In this document: one piece after another, positions 54,795-62,686 of the stretch
Layout: each line of letters opens with the position of its first letter
How positions within the stretch are numbered: position 1 is the first letter of the stretch
Assembly (NCBI RefSeq): GCF_001552475.1
Contig: NZ_BCRG01000001.1
Span: forward strand, 310,001-374,000
From: Microbacterium oleivorans NBRC 103075
GTDB taxonomy: Bacteria; Actinomycetota; Actinomycetes; Actinomycetales; Microbacteriaceae
Length of the DNA stretch: 64,000 nucleotides
Direction of reading: 5' to 3'
Translations under genes and position numbers: made by a program
The notes under the pieces: model-generated
The model's database searches: none
What the model saw: the letters and a program-made list of their open reading frames with translations, nothing else
Told to the model about the DNA's origin: nothing

Positions 54795-54824
54795 TTCGGA
54801 AGGGCCCCGGGAAACCGTTATGCT
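54795..54824 (+). promoter_or_regulatory. Promoter for tRNA-Ser(GCT)
   Basis: TTCGGA, 18 nt, then TATGCT (54819-54824), about 38 nt upstream of the tRNA. Confidence 0.45.
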
Positions 54825-54861
54825 TGCGGGGTGCATTCGCGCCGTTCGCGGTCGGATGCCT

Positions 54862-54950
54862 GGAGACGTCGCATAGTCAGGCCTAGTGCACCACCCTGCT
54901 AAGGTGGAGTCCTCGCAAGGGGACCGAGGGTTCAAATCCCTCCGTCTCCG
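54862..54950 (+). tRNA. tRNA-Ser (GCT anticodon)
   Basis: Eighty-nine nucleotides with acceptor GGAGACG / CGTCTCC, anticodon GCT at 54898-54900 in loop CTGCTAA between CACC and GGTG, a long class II variable arm (GTCCTCGCAAGGGGAC), and T loop GGGTTCAAATCCC. Discriminator G, and CCA is encoded (54951-54953), unlike the other tRNA-Ser here. Confidence 0.97.
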
Positions 54951-54955
54951 CCAGG

Positions 54956-54980
54956 AAAGCCCCGGTTCGCCGGGGCTTTT
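54956..54980 (+). terminator. Intrinsic terminator after tRNA-Ser(GCT)
   Basis: Perfect 10-bp stem AAAGCCCCGG / CCGGGGCTTT with TTCG loop and a closing T run. It begins 3 nt after the encoded CCA and may also stop the convergent exporter gene. Confidence 0.9.
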
Positions 54981-55025
54981 CCCGTTTATGGGATGACGCG
55001 TCCCGACGCGCGCCGCCGGTCGCGG

Positions 55026-56486
55026 TCACTCCGCCTCGGACACATGCTCGTCCGTCGCGCGGGAGCCGGTCAGAGCCATCGCCCCGATGATCGAGAGCGC
55101 GCCGACGGCGGCGGCGAGCGCGACGAAGGCGACCTGCTCGCCGTGGAAGTACGTCGACACCTGCACCGCGCTCCATACGCCGTCGGGGAGGGTCGAGGTT
55201 ACGAGGACGGCGATCAGCGTGCCGACGAGAGCCGTGCCGATGCTCGACCCCACTTCCTGGGCCGTGTCGTTCAAGGCGGCGCCCATCGATGTGCGCTCTT
55301 CGGGCACCGCGCCGATCAGTGCCACCGCGCAGATGGTCATGACGGTGCGCAGCCCGATCGTCATGACGACCATGGCGACGGCGATGGCGAGGTAGTCGCG
55401 CTCGACGGCCCACGCCATCATGCCGAGTCCCAGCGTCAGGACGACTGCGCCGATGATGCACGCGATGCGGTGTCCGAACCGCCGGATGAGGGCTTCCGTG
55501 AGGGGAGTGGCCAGGATCATCGTGAGGATGAGCGGCAGATTGGCGAGCCCGGCCGCCATCGGACTCCATCCCCAGGCGTACTGGAAGTGCAGGATGAGGG
55601 CGAACATCACGCCCGCCATGGCGATCGACGTGCCGATCTGCGCGATCGCCGCGCCGCGGATCGTGCCGACCGAGAACAGCCGCAGGTCGAGCATGGGGGC
55701 GGACGATCGTCGTTCGTTCACGATGAAGAGCGTCACGGATGCGGCGGCGCAGGCGCCGACGAGGAGAGTGGTCGGGGCGAGCCATCCGGACTGCACACCG
55801 CTGGTCAGCGTGTAGCAGGCGAGACCGATCGACAGGACGCTCAACGCGGCGCCGGCCAGGTCGAGACGGTCCCGTGTCAGCCCGCGGGGATCGTCGGCGG
55901 GGACGCCGAGTCGCACGCCGAGGCCCGCGATGAGGGCGAGGGGCGCGTTGATGAGCAGCAGCCACTGCCACGGCAGGTGCGTGAGGATGGTGCCGCCGAG
56001 CAGAGGTCCGACGACGAAGCCCGACATGCCGACGACCATCATGAGCGTGATCGCCCGCATCCGCAGTGCGGTGTCGTCGAAGAGACGGAAGACCAGCGAG
56101 TTGGTGATCGGCGCCATGGCGGCGGCCGCGATTCCGAGGGCTGCGCGGACGGCGATGAGCTCGCCGATACTGCTGACGAACAGAACGGCCAAGCTGACCA
56201 CCCCGAAGACGGTGAGCCCGATCTGCAGGACGCGCCGCCGTCCGAAGCGATCCGCGATCGAGCCCGCCGTGAGGAGGAGGCCTCCGAAGGTCAGGGAGTA
56301 CGACCCCGTGATCCATTGCAGTCCGGTCGTGTCTCCGCCGAGGTCGCGACCGATGGTCGGCAACGCGATGGACAGGAGCGTGTTGTCGACCATCTCGACG
56401 AAGAATGCGAGGCAGAGGGCGGCGAGCGGCATCCACGCGGCGGCGAGGGAGGTGTACGTGCGCGGTGGGGTGGCAGTGACGGTCAT
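55026..56486 (-). CDS. MFS exporter, DHA2 (QacA/EmrB-like) family
   Basis: Inner-membrane drug:H+ antiporter-type protein of 486 residues with 14 hydrophobic segments. Span 1 contains FFVEMVDNTLLSIALPTIG, the D-x-T-x-V/I-x-x-A-L-P signature of DHA2 proteins. The loop after span 2 is GSIADRFGRRRVL. A motif C-like GMSGFVVGPLLGGTI marks span 5, typical of exporters. The ATG at 56486 has GAAGGA 6 nt upstream. It is divergent from a TetR regulator; three palindromes between them suggest it is repressed until a toxic compound is present. Confidence 0.93.
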   Translation of the reverse strand: MTVTATPPRTYTSLAAAWMPLAALCLAFFVEMVDNTLLSIALPTIGRDLGGDTTGLQWITGSYSLTFGGLLLTAGSIADRFGRRRVLQIGLTVFGVVSLAVLFVSSIGELIAVRAALGIAAAAMAPITNSLVFRLFDDTALRMRAITLMMVVGMSGFVVGPLLGGTILTHLPWQWLLLINAPLALIAGLGVRLGVPADDPRGLTRDRLDLAGAALSVLSIGLACYTLTSGVQSGWLAPTTLLVGACAAASVTLFIVNERRSSAPMLDLRLFSVGTIRGAAIAQIGTSIAMAGVMFALILHFQYAWGWSPMAAGLANLPLILTMILATPLTEALIRRFGHRIACIIGAVVLTLGLGMMAWAVERDYLAIAVAMVVMTIGLRTVMTICAVALIGAVPEERTSMGAALNDTAQEVGSSIGTALVGTLIAVLVTSTLPDGVWSAVQVSTYFHGEQVAFVALAAAVGALSIIGAMALTGSRATDEHVSEAE

Positions 56487-56500
56487 GGCGATCCTTCGTA

Positions 56501-56515
56501 TCGAACAGCGTTCGA
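56501..56515. promoter_or_regulatory. TetR-type operator 1
   Basis: TCGAACAGCGTTCGA, perfect TCGAACnnnGTTCGA symmetry, 14 bp upstream of the exporter start codon. Confidence 0.8.
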
Positions 56516-56518
56516 ACA

Positions 56519-56533
56519 TCGAGCGCCGTTCGA
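56519..56533. promoter_or_regulatory. TetR-type operator 2
   Basis: TCGAGCGCCGTTCGA, one mismatch to TCGAACnnnGTTCGA, 18 bp from operator 1 start to start. Confidence 0.7.
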
Positions 56534-56539
56534 TACGAT
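56534..56539 (+). promoter_or_regulatory. -10 box of the TetR gene
   Basis: TACGAT. The reverse strand of the adjoining bases reads TATCGT, a possible -10 for the exporter, so the two promoters overlap within the operator cluster. Confidence 0.45.
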
Positions 56540-56553
56540 AGAACGATGTTCGA
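56539..56553. promoter_or_regulatory. TetR-type operator 3
   Basis: TAGAACGATGTTCGA, one mismatch to TCGAACnnnGTTCGA, 20 bp from operator 2. It covers the predicted transcription start of the regulator gene. Confidence 0.7.
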
Positions 56554-56587
56554 CAGATGGCAAGACTCGCGGCTCGGTGTGATGTGA
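56546..56587 (+). other. Putative 13-codon leaderless reading frame before the TetR gene
   Basis: ATG exactly 6 nt after the TACGAT box opens a frame encoding MFDRWQDSRLGVM. Its TGA overlaps the ATG at 56587 (TGATG). If real, translation of the regulator would be coupled to this short frame. No other ribosome binding site precedes the regulator. Confidence 0.35.
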
Positions 56588-57324
56588 TGGCTGTCATGAG
56601 CGAGCCCGCGGCGTCCTCCCGCACACGCACCGGGGTCCCGCGCGGGCGCGCACGAGCATCGCACTCCATCGATGCCGTCATCGCCGGAGCCGTCGAGATC
56701 CTCGACGAGTCTGGGGCGCAGGGACTGACCACTCGCGCACTCGCTGCGCGCCTGGGTGGCGGGCCGGCGAGCATCTACTGGTACGTGTCCGGCCGCGAAG
56801 AGCTTCTCGATCTCGCTGCCGATTCGGTGCTGGCGAGTGTCCTGACGGCCGTGTCGGGCGTGGGCGACAGTGACGACAGCGATCCGATCGCCTGTGCGCG
56901 GATGATCGCCGTGGCGTTGTTCGACGCCATCGTCGATCGCCCGTGGCTCGGGGCGTATGCGATGCGCAACACCGCCCAGCAGATCCACTCGCTCCAGCTG
57001 TACGAGAAGCTGGGCCAGCAGGTCATGCGTCTCGGACTCTCGCCGCGCGACTGCTTCCACGCCACGTCGGCGATCGTGGGATTCGTCATCGGCACCGCCG
57101 CCGACATGGGGCAGCAACTCCCTGTCGAAGTCGCGTCCGGTCAGATGGGACGCGAGGAGTACCTCGCGGGAGCCGTCACGCAATGGCGGGCGTTGGATCC
57201 TCTGCAGTACCCCTTCGTGCATCACATCGTCGACGAGTTCGCCGGCCATGACGACCGCGATCAGTTCCGCGCCGGCCTCGATCTCCTGCTGGACGGGCTC
57301 CGTCTGAGCGCCGGGCGCCGCTGA
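56587..57324 (+). CDS. TetR/AcrR-family repressor of the divergent exporter
   Basis: Regulator of about 245 residues. The helix-turn-helix lies around residues 25-70: DAVIAGAVEILDESGAQGLT, then TRALAARLGGGPASIYWYVS with the family's typical recognition helix. The remainder is a mostly helical ligand-binding domain with several Trp and Met residues, akin to the TetR_C groups that bind hydrophobic drugs. The start is uncertain: ATGs at 56557, 56587 and 56596 are in frame. I chose 56587 because a short upstream frame ends on it (TGATG). Three tandem palindromes cover both promoters, so it should repress itself and the exporter. Confidence 0.88.
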   Translation: MAVMSEPAASSRTRTGVPRGRARASHSIDAVIAGAVEILDESGAQGLTTRALAARLGGGPASIYWYVSGREELLDLAADSVLASVLTAVSGVGDSDDSDPIACARMIAVALFDAIVDRPWLGAYAMRNTAQQIHSLQLYEKLGQQVMRLGLSPRDCFHATSAIVGFVIGTAADMGQQLPVEVASGQMGREEYLAGAVTQWRALDPLQYPFVHHIVDEFAGHDDRDQFRAGLDLLLDGLRLSAGRR

Positions 57325-57340
57325 GCGCACCCCGCGACCA

Positions 57341-57363
57341 GTCGCTCGTCGTCATGGAGCGAC
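57341..57363 (+). terminator. Inverted repeat after the TetR gene
   Basis: Perfect 7-bp arms GTCGCTC / GAGCGAC with a 9-nt loop, 16 nt after the stop codon. A weak terminator candidate. Confidence 0.45.
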
Positions 57364-57438
57364 GTTCGTCGCGCGCAACTACCACGATTCGCACGGCGAG
57401 TTCGACTCTGTCCCGGCGGTCGCGTCAAACGCGGTAAC

Positions 57439-57487
57439 GCCCGGTCATGGGGCGTCTCGCAACTCGTCCCTCGAGGTTGCGCCGGGC
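57439..57487 (+). promoter_or_regulatory. Structured segment upstream of the sulfur-type operon
   Basis: Nested inverted repeats: outer GCCCGG (57439-57444) / CCGGGC (57482-57487), inner CGCAAC (57458-57463) / GTTGCG (57476-57481) directly stacked on the outer arm. It ends 55 nt before the binding protein start and could be a leader RNA or an operator. It does not match any SAM riboswitch consensus I can recall. TAGGAA at 57488 might be a -10 instead. Confidence 0.35.
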
Positions 57488-57542
57488 TAGGAATGTCGCA
57501 CAGCCAGCAGTCCGACATCCCGCACCACGAGGAGACCCACCC

Positions 57543-58529
57543 ATGTCCGATGAGAACAAGACCCCGCAGAGCGATCTTCGAGCGGCGGTGGCAGGGGAGA
57601 AGAAGCGAACCCGTGTCGGCATCGCCATCGCGATCGCCGTCGTCGCCGTCGGCGCGATCGTCGGCGGTGTCGCGCTCGCGCTACCCGCACTCCGACCTGC
57701 GGAGGCCAGTGCCGCGGGAGGGGGCGCCTCGAAGGAACCGATCAACGTCAAGATCGCGGTCTCGGAGGACAGCCCGTTCCAGGATGCGGTGAAGAAGGTC
57801 GCTGCGGAGAAGGGCCTCAACATCGAATGGGTCAACGTCGAGGACTGGGTGCTGCCGAATACGGAGCTCGCCGCCGGTACCGTCGATGCCAACGCGTTCC
57901 AGCACATCCTGTATCTCAGTGCGTTCAACGCCGAGAACGACGAGCACCTGACGCCGGTCTTCTCGACGATCATCACGCAGTGGGGGATCTTCTCCGCATC
58001 GGCGACGTCGGTCGACGACATCGCCGACGGCGCCAAGATCGCCATCCCCGACGACCCGTCGAACGGTGGGCGAGCGCTCAACATCCTCGAAGCGGCCGGC
58101 CTCATCACCCTCTCCGACGACAAGGGCGACTTCCCTGCCGTCGAGGACGTCACGGACAACCCCAAGAAGCTCCAGTTCGTCGAGCTCCCCGCGACGTCCA
58201 TCGCGCAGCAGTACGACGACCCGAGCCTTGCAGCCGTCGTGGTCGGCACGTCCTACTTCGACCAGAGCCAGGGCATCACGACGAAGGACGCACTGTTCCT
58301 CGACGACTCGCTCTCCGCGCAGAACCTGCCGTACGTGAACGTCATCGCGACGCGCGACGACAACAAGGACGACCCCGCCTGGGACATCCTCAAGGACGTC
58401 TATGCCGACAAGCGGATCGCTGCGGCCAATGAGAAGGAGAACCAGGACACGACGGTCCTCGTCGACGTTCCCGTCGAGAAGCTTCGCGCGAAGCTCGCCG
58501 ACCTCGAGAAGCAGGCCGCGAAGAACTGA
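57543..58529 (+). CDS. MetQ/NlpA-family ABC importer binding protein without lipobox
   Basis: Substrate-binding protein of 328 residues. The NlpA/MetQ core is clear: VAAEKGLNIEWVNVEDWVLPN, ELAAGTVDANAFQHILYL, KIAIPDDPSNGGRALNILEAAGLITL, and VVVGTSYFDQSQGIT. MetQ proteins normally begin with a lipoprotein signal peptide, but this one has a polar 22-residue N-terminus, then a 25-residue hydrophobic span (about residues 24-48) with no Cys at its end. It is therefore probably held by an uncleaved span or released after cleavage at AEASA. The ATG at 57543 has GAGGAG 9 nt upstream. First of six operon genes; the ligand is likely a small sulfur compound rather than methionine. Confidence 0.88.
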   Translation: MSDENKTPQSDLRAAVAGEKKRTRVGIAIAIAVVAVGAIVGGVALALPALRPAEASAAGGGASKEPINVKIAVSEDSPFQDAVKKVAAEKGLNIEWVNVEDWVLPNTELAAGTVDANAFQHILYLSAFNAENDEHLTPVFSTIITQWGIFSASATSVDDIADGAKIAIPDDPSNGGRALNILEAAGLITLSDDKGDFPAVEDVTDNPKKLQFVELPATSIAQQYDDPSLAAVVVGTSYFDQSQGITTKDALFLDDSLSAQNLPYVNVIATRDDNKDDPAWDILKDVYADKRIAAANEKENQDTTVLVDVPVEKLRAKLADLEKQAAKN

Positions 58530-58573
58530 CGGGACGGTACTCCCCGAGGCCGATCGCCAGAGATGAGGAACCC

Positions 58574-59626
58574 ATGACCACCGCCATCGCGTTCGAGAAC
58601 GTTTCCAAGTCCTACACCGTGAAGGGCCGCCCCTTCGAGGCCCTCCGGGCCGTGAACCTGACCGTCGAGAAGGGGGAGATCTTCGGAATCGTCGGATTCT
58701 CCGGCGCCGGCAAGTCGACGCTCCTGAGGACGGTCAACGCCCTCGAGCGGCCGACGAGCGGCCGGGTGGTCGTCGACGGGCGGGAGATCTCGGCGCTGCA
58801 GGGACGGGATCTCTACGCGGCGAGGCAGCGGATCGGCATGGTCTTCCAGCAGTTCAACCTCCTGGAGTCTCGGAACGTCTACAAGAACATCGCCTACCCG
58901 CTCCGCCTTGCCGGGCTGTCTGCGGAGGAGACCCTCGACCGCGTCGAGGAGCTGCTGAGCTTCGTCGGGCTGGCGGACAAAGCCCTCGCCTATCCGTCGC
59001 AGCTGTCAGGTGGCCAGAAGCAGCGCGTCGGCATCGCGCGTGCTCTGGCCACCCGGCCCGACGTCCTCATCTCCGACGAGGCGACGAGTGCCCTCGACCC
59101 GCAGACCACCGGCGAGGTGCTCGACCTCCTCCGTCGGGTGAACGAGGAGTACGGGGTGACGATTCTGCTCGTCACCCACGAGATCGACGTGGTCCGCGAG
59201 CTCGCCGACAAGGTCGCCGTCATGGAGAACGGCGAGGTCGTCGAGCAGGGCAGCATTTACGACGTCTTCTCTTCGCCGCGGCATCCGACGACGCGGCGGT
59301 TCGTGTCCTCGGTCCTGCATCACGTGCCGTCTACCGAGGCGCTGGAGAAGATCCGCGCCGTGCATCACGGTCGACTCGTGCAGTTGCACGTGGAGGACCG
59401 CGATACCAACCACCCGTTCCTGTCGCAGGTCGCGCGCGAGCACGGCGTCGACTTCAACGTCGTCTTCGGCGGTGTCGACGAGCTGCAGGGACGTCTGTTC
59501 GGCAGCCTGACGGTCGAGCTCCTCGGCACGGATACTGCGATCGACGCCGCGATCGAGGGCCTCCGACGGACGGCCACCGTCTCGGAGATCTCCGCGGCCC
59601 CGGAGCGCGAGGTCGCACATGCGTGA
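58574..59626 (+). CDS. MetN-type ABC importer ATPase with NIL domain
   Basis: ATPase of 350 residues for the MetQ-like importer. The cassette shows Walker A VGFSGAGKST near 41, signature LSGGQKQRVGIARALA, and Walker B VLISDEATSALDPQTT, the DEATSALDP form typical of MetN. The C-terminal region of about 90 residues matches the NIL domain (RDTNHPFLSQVAREHGVDFN, then LFGSLTVELLG), which in MetN binds methionine and inhibits transport. Its presence suggests feedback by a sulfur metabolite. It overlaps the permease start by 8 bp. AGATGAGGA precedes the ATG. Confidence 0.93.
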   Translation: MTTAIAFENVSKSYTVKGRPFEALRAVNLTVEKGEIFGIVGFSGAGKSTLLRTVNALERPTSGRVVVDGREISALQGRDLYAARQRIGMVFQQFNLLESRNVYKNIAYPLRLAGLSAEETLDRVEELLSFVGLADKALAYPSQLSGGQKQRVGIARALATRPDVLISDEATSALDPQTTGEVLDLLRRVNEEYGVTILLVTHEIDVVRELADKVAVMENGEVVEQGSIYDVFSSPRHPTTRRFVSSVLHHVPSTEALEKIRAVHHGRLVQLHVEDRDTNHPFLSQVAREHGVDFNVVFGGVDELQGRLFGSLTVELLGTDTAIDAAIEGLRRTATVSEISAAPEREVAHA

Positions 59627-60284
59627 CTTCGATCCGGATGCCTTCTTCCCCAGGCTCTGGGACGCGATCGGCGAGACCGGGCTCATGGTCGTCGTGGCGT
59701 TCGCGGGAGCCGCCGTCATCGGTGTGCTCCTCGGGCTCCTGCTGTACGCGAGCCGGCCGGGCAACCTCCTGCAGAACCGCGTCGTCTTCTCGGTGCTGAA
59801 CGTGATCATCAACGTCATCCGACCGATCCCGTTCCTCATCGTCGCGATCGCCATCATCCCGCTCACGCGCTTCCTCTTCGGGACGGGGCTCGGCCCGCTG
59901 CCGCAGACGATCCCGCTGATCATCGTCGCGTGCGTCGCGATCGCCCGCGTCTCGGAATCGAACCTCGTGGCGGTCAGCCCCGGCTCGATCGAAGCGGGCG
60001 CGGCCATGGGTGCGAGTCCCGCACGGGTGCTGTTCACGATCGTGGTGCCCGAGGCGCTCGGGCCGCTGACTCTCGGCCTCACCTACATCCTGGTGGCGCT
60101 CGTCGATGCGACAGCGGTCGCCGGCGTGCTCGGCGGCGGCGGGCTGGGCTCGCTGGCGATGAACTACGGCTACCAACGGTTCGACTGGATCTCCGTCGCG
60201 ATCGTCGTCCTGACCCTCATCGTCCTCGTCCAGCTCGCGCAATTCCTCGGCAATGCCGTCGCGCGGAAGGTGATGCACCGGTGA
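59619..60284 (+). CDS. MetI-type ABC importer permease
   Basis: Membrane permease of 221 residues with five spans, the MetI pattern. LIIVACVAIARVSESNLVAVSPGSIEAGAAMGAS carries the ATPase-contacting loop (given here from about residue 105 to 138), and VIRPIPFLIVAIAIIPLTR is the usual conserved span. It overlaps metN-like by 8 bp and the first flavin monooxygenase-like gene by 4 bp (GTGA), so the importer is translationally coupled to the enzymes. The coupling argues that the imported compound is the substrate of those enzymes. Confidence 0.92.
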   Translation: MRDFDPDAFFPRLWDAIGETGLMVVVAFAGAAVIGVLLGLLLYASRPGNLLQNRVVFSVLNVIINVIRPIPFLIVAIAIIPLTRFLFGTGLGPLPQTIPLIIVACVAIARVSESNLVAVSPGSIEAGAAMGASPARVLFTIVVPEALGPLTLGLTYILVALVDATAVAGVLGGGGLGSLAMNYGYQRFDWISVAIVVLTLIVLVQLAQFLGNAVARKVMHR

Positions 60285-61471
60285 CCGCCGCATTCGACGA
60301 GTTCGTGACCCGCGTCGGTCCCGGCGCTCCGGAGCGCGAGCGCGAGCGGCGACTGCTGACGGCGGAGCTCGCCGAACTCCGGGCGATCGGATTCGGCACC
60401 TGGCGGGTGCCCGCGGAGTTCGGAGGCTCGCCCCTCGCCCTGGAAGAGCAGTTCGCCCGCCTCATCCGGTTGTCCGCCGCGGATGCCAGCCTCGGCCACG
60501 TCTGGCGAGGTCACCTCGCGTTCGTCGAATCGCTCCGGCTGCAGCCCGCGGATGCGGCACGCCCCTGGTTCGAGCGGATCCTCGCGGGCGATTTCGTCGG
60601 CAACGCGCAATCCGAGCGTCACGCGACCGCTCACCTCGAGACCCGCATCGACCGGGCGAGCGGCCGACCGCTGCTGTCGGGAACGAAGTACTACACGACG
60701 GGCAGCATTTACGCGGACTGGATCCACCTCGCCGCCCTCGACGGCGACGACCGGGTCGCGGTCACGGTCTCGGCCCACCATGCGGGTGTCCGTTCTACCG
60801 ACGACTGGGACGGCTTCGGCCAGCTCCTCACCGGCAGCGGCACGACGGTGTTCGATCGTGTGCCGGTGGCGGGCGACGGCATCCTGCCCTCGGTGACGAC
60901 GGATGCCGCGGCCCGCGGAGCCCACCTCGGCTCGGTGCTGCAGCTGGCACTGATCGCGGTGATCGCGGGTATCGCGCAGCGCGCACTCGACGACACGATC
61001 GCCTTCGTCACCCCGCGCCGCCGGACCTTCGGTTTCGCGGGCGAGACGCTGCCGCGGGAAGACCCGCTGGTCCAGCTCGTCGTCGGCGAGCTCAGTGTCG
61101 CCGCGGCGACGGTACGGCGCCTGGTGCTGTCGGTCGCGGCCGACCTGGGTGCGGCATCCGATCAGGGAGCGACAGCGGAGGAGTTCCGCGAGATCCAGTT
61201 CGAGGTGTTCCGGTTGCAGGAAATCGTCCCGCGTCTCGTGCTCGAGGCGACGACGCGGCTGTTCGAGGTCGGCGGGGCATCCGCGGTCGGCACCGGCCCG
61301 GCACTCGATCGGCACTGGCGGAACGTCCGCACGATCGCCTCGCACAACCCCGTGATCCAGCGCACGCGAGCGCTCGGCCGGTTCGCCCTCACGGGAACCC
61401 TCCCCGAGTGGTCCGCGCCGGCTGCGGAGGAGACCCGCACCCCTCGATACGCCAGAGTCGGGCAGGCATGA
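60281..61471 (+). CDS. Acyl-CoA dehydrogenase-fold flavin monooxygenase, SfnB/DszC-like (first paralogue)
   Basis: Protein of 396 residues with the acyl-CoA dehydrogenase fold. Members near sulfur transporters (SfnB, DszC) use reduced flavin and oxygen to oxidise sulfur compounds. Visible: RVPAEFGGSPLALEEQFARL near 45, YYTTGSIYADWIHLAALDGD in the middle beta domain, SGTTVFDRVPV, and the C-terminal helical bundle ending with HWRNVRTIASHNPV, a SfnB/DszC hallmark. The GTG start overlaps metI-like (GTGA); the stop overlaps the next paralogue (ATGA). The pair probably arose by duplication and may form a hetero-oligomer or act on successive steps. Confidence 0.85.
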   Translation: MTAAFDEFVTRVGPGAPERERERRLLTAELAELRAIGFGTWRVPAEFGGSPLALEEQFARLIRLSAADASLGHVWRGHLAFVESLRLQPADAARPWFERILAGDFVGNAQSERHATAHLETRIDRASGRPLLSGTKYYTTGSIYADWIHLAALDGDDRVAVTVSAHHAGVRSTDDWDGFGQLLTGSGTTVFDRVPVAGDGILPSVTTDAAARGAHLGSVLQLALIAVIAGIAQRALDDTIAFVTPRRRTFGFAGETLPREDPLVQLVVGELSVAAATVRRLVLSVAADLGAASDQGATAEEFREIQFEVFRLQEIVPRLVLEATTRLFEVGGASAVGTGPALDRHWRNVRTIASHNPVIQRTRALGRFALTGTLPEWSAPAAEETRTPRYARVGQA

Positions 61472-62661
61472 CCCGGGTGACGGATGCCGTGGCTCGCTTC
61501 ACCGCCGTCTTCGACGATGTGGGACGGGATGCGGTCGCCCGGGAGCTCGACCGTCGACTCCCGCACGCGGAGGTCACCGCGCTCCGGGATGCGGGTTTCA
61601 CGCGGGTGACGGTGCCGGAGGAGTTCGGGGGCGGCGGGGAGCCGCCGTCGGTGCTGTTCGCGCTGCTCGCCGAGCTCGGCCGTCGGGATCCGAACCTCGC
61701 ACAGTTGCTCCGCTCCCACTTCTCGTTCGTCGATCGCACGATCCTCGCGGCACCTTCCGCCGAGCGGAACCGCCGGCTCGAGATGCTCGCGGGCGGCGCG
61801 ATCGTCGGCAACGCGACCCATGAGCGGTCCACCGCCAAGGTCGGCTCGCTGTCGACGACGCTGACGGCGTCGCCCGACGGGCTCCGCCTCGACGGCACGA
61901 AGTTCTACAGCACCGGCACCCTCTTCGCGGATGTGGTCTCGGTCGCGGCGCAGGACGAGGACGGTGCTCTCGTGGCGGCACTCGTCCCCACCGCCGCATC
62001 CGGTGTCGACGTCGTCGACGACTGGCGAGGGTTCGGGCAGCGCCTCACCGGAAGCGGGACGACGGTCTTCCGCTCTGTCCGCGTCGACGAGCGTGCCGTG
62101 TCGCGCCGCGTCGTCGGCGGGCCCTCGCACGGCGGGGCCTTCGTGCAGCTCGTCCTTCTCGCCGCCGTCGCGGGGATCGGTCGCGCCATCGTCGACGACG
62201 CGGTCGCGTTCGTCCGGAACCGCACCCGCACCTACAGTCACGCCTCGGCGGCGACGGCGCGGGAGGATCCGCTCGTGCAGGAGACCATCGGCCGGTTGTC
62301 CGGGCTGTCGTTCGCCGCGGACTCCGCTCTGACGGCGGCAGCGGCTGGTGTCGACGGTTCGGTCGCGGCGCAGCGCGCCGGAGTCGATGGCGACGATCTG
62401 CGCGAGATCATCGCCCCGATCGAAGCGGCGACCGCCCGGGCTCAGCTCGTCGTGCTTCCCTCGGTGCTGGAGGCGGCGACGCTCCTGTTCGAGGTGGGCG
62501 GCGCCAGCGCCGTCGACACCGGGCTCGCGTTGGACCGACACTGGCGTAACGCCCGAACCCTGGCATCCCACAACCCCGTCGCCTTCAAGGCGCGGGCGAT
62601 CGGTGACCTGTTGCTCAACGACAGCCCGGTCCCCGGCTGGTGGAGCACCGGTGAGGCGTGA
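61468..62661 (+). CDS. Acyl-CoA dehydrogenase-fold flavin monooxygenase, SfnB/DszC-like (second paralogue)
   Basis: Protein of 397 residues, clearly related to the preceding gene: both share the motifs VPEEFGGG/VPAEFGGS, KFYSTGTLFADVVSVAAQDE versus KYYTTGSIYADWIHLAALDG, and HWRNARTLASHNPVAFKARA versus HWRNVRTIASHNPVIQRTRA. LTGSGTTVFRSVRVDERA aligns likewise. Differences in the substrate-facing middle region suggest different specificities. The ATG overlaps the upstream stop (ATGA). The next gene follows after 25 bp with its own ribosome binding site. A reductase to supply reduced flavin is not encoded in the visible part of the operon. Confidence 0.85.
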   Translation: MTRVTDAVARFTAVFDDVGRDAVARELDRRLPHAEVTALRDAGFTRVTVPEEFGGGGEPPSVLFALLAELGRRDPNLAQLLRSHFSFVDRTILAAPSAERNRRLEMLAGGAIVGNATHERSTAKVGSLSTTLTASPDGLRLDGTKFYSTGTLFADVVSVAAQDEDGALVAALVPTAASGVDVVDDWRGFGQRLTGSGTTVFRSVRVDERAVSRRVVGGPSHGGAFVQLVLLAAVAGIGRAIVDDAVAFVRNRTRTYSHASAATAREDPLVQETIGRLSGLSFAADSALTAAAAGVDGSVAAQRAGVDGDDLREIIAPIEAATARAQLVVLPSVLEAATLLFEVGGASAVDTGLALDRHWRNARTLASHNPVAFKARAIGDLLLNDSPVPGWWSTGEA

Positions 62662-62686
62662 CGGAACTCTCTGAGAAAGGCACGAC

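Noticed and set aside
57325..57542. A SAM-type riboswitch before the MetQ-like gene
   Set aside because: I looked for the conserved core elements of SAM-I and SAM-IV and did not find them. Only a structured segment of unknown type is reported.
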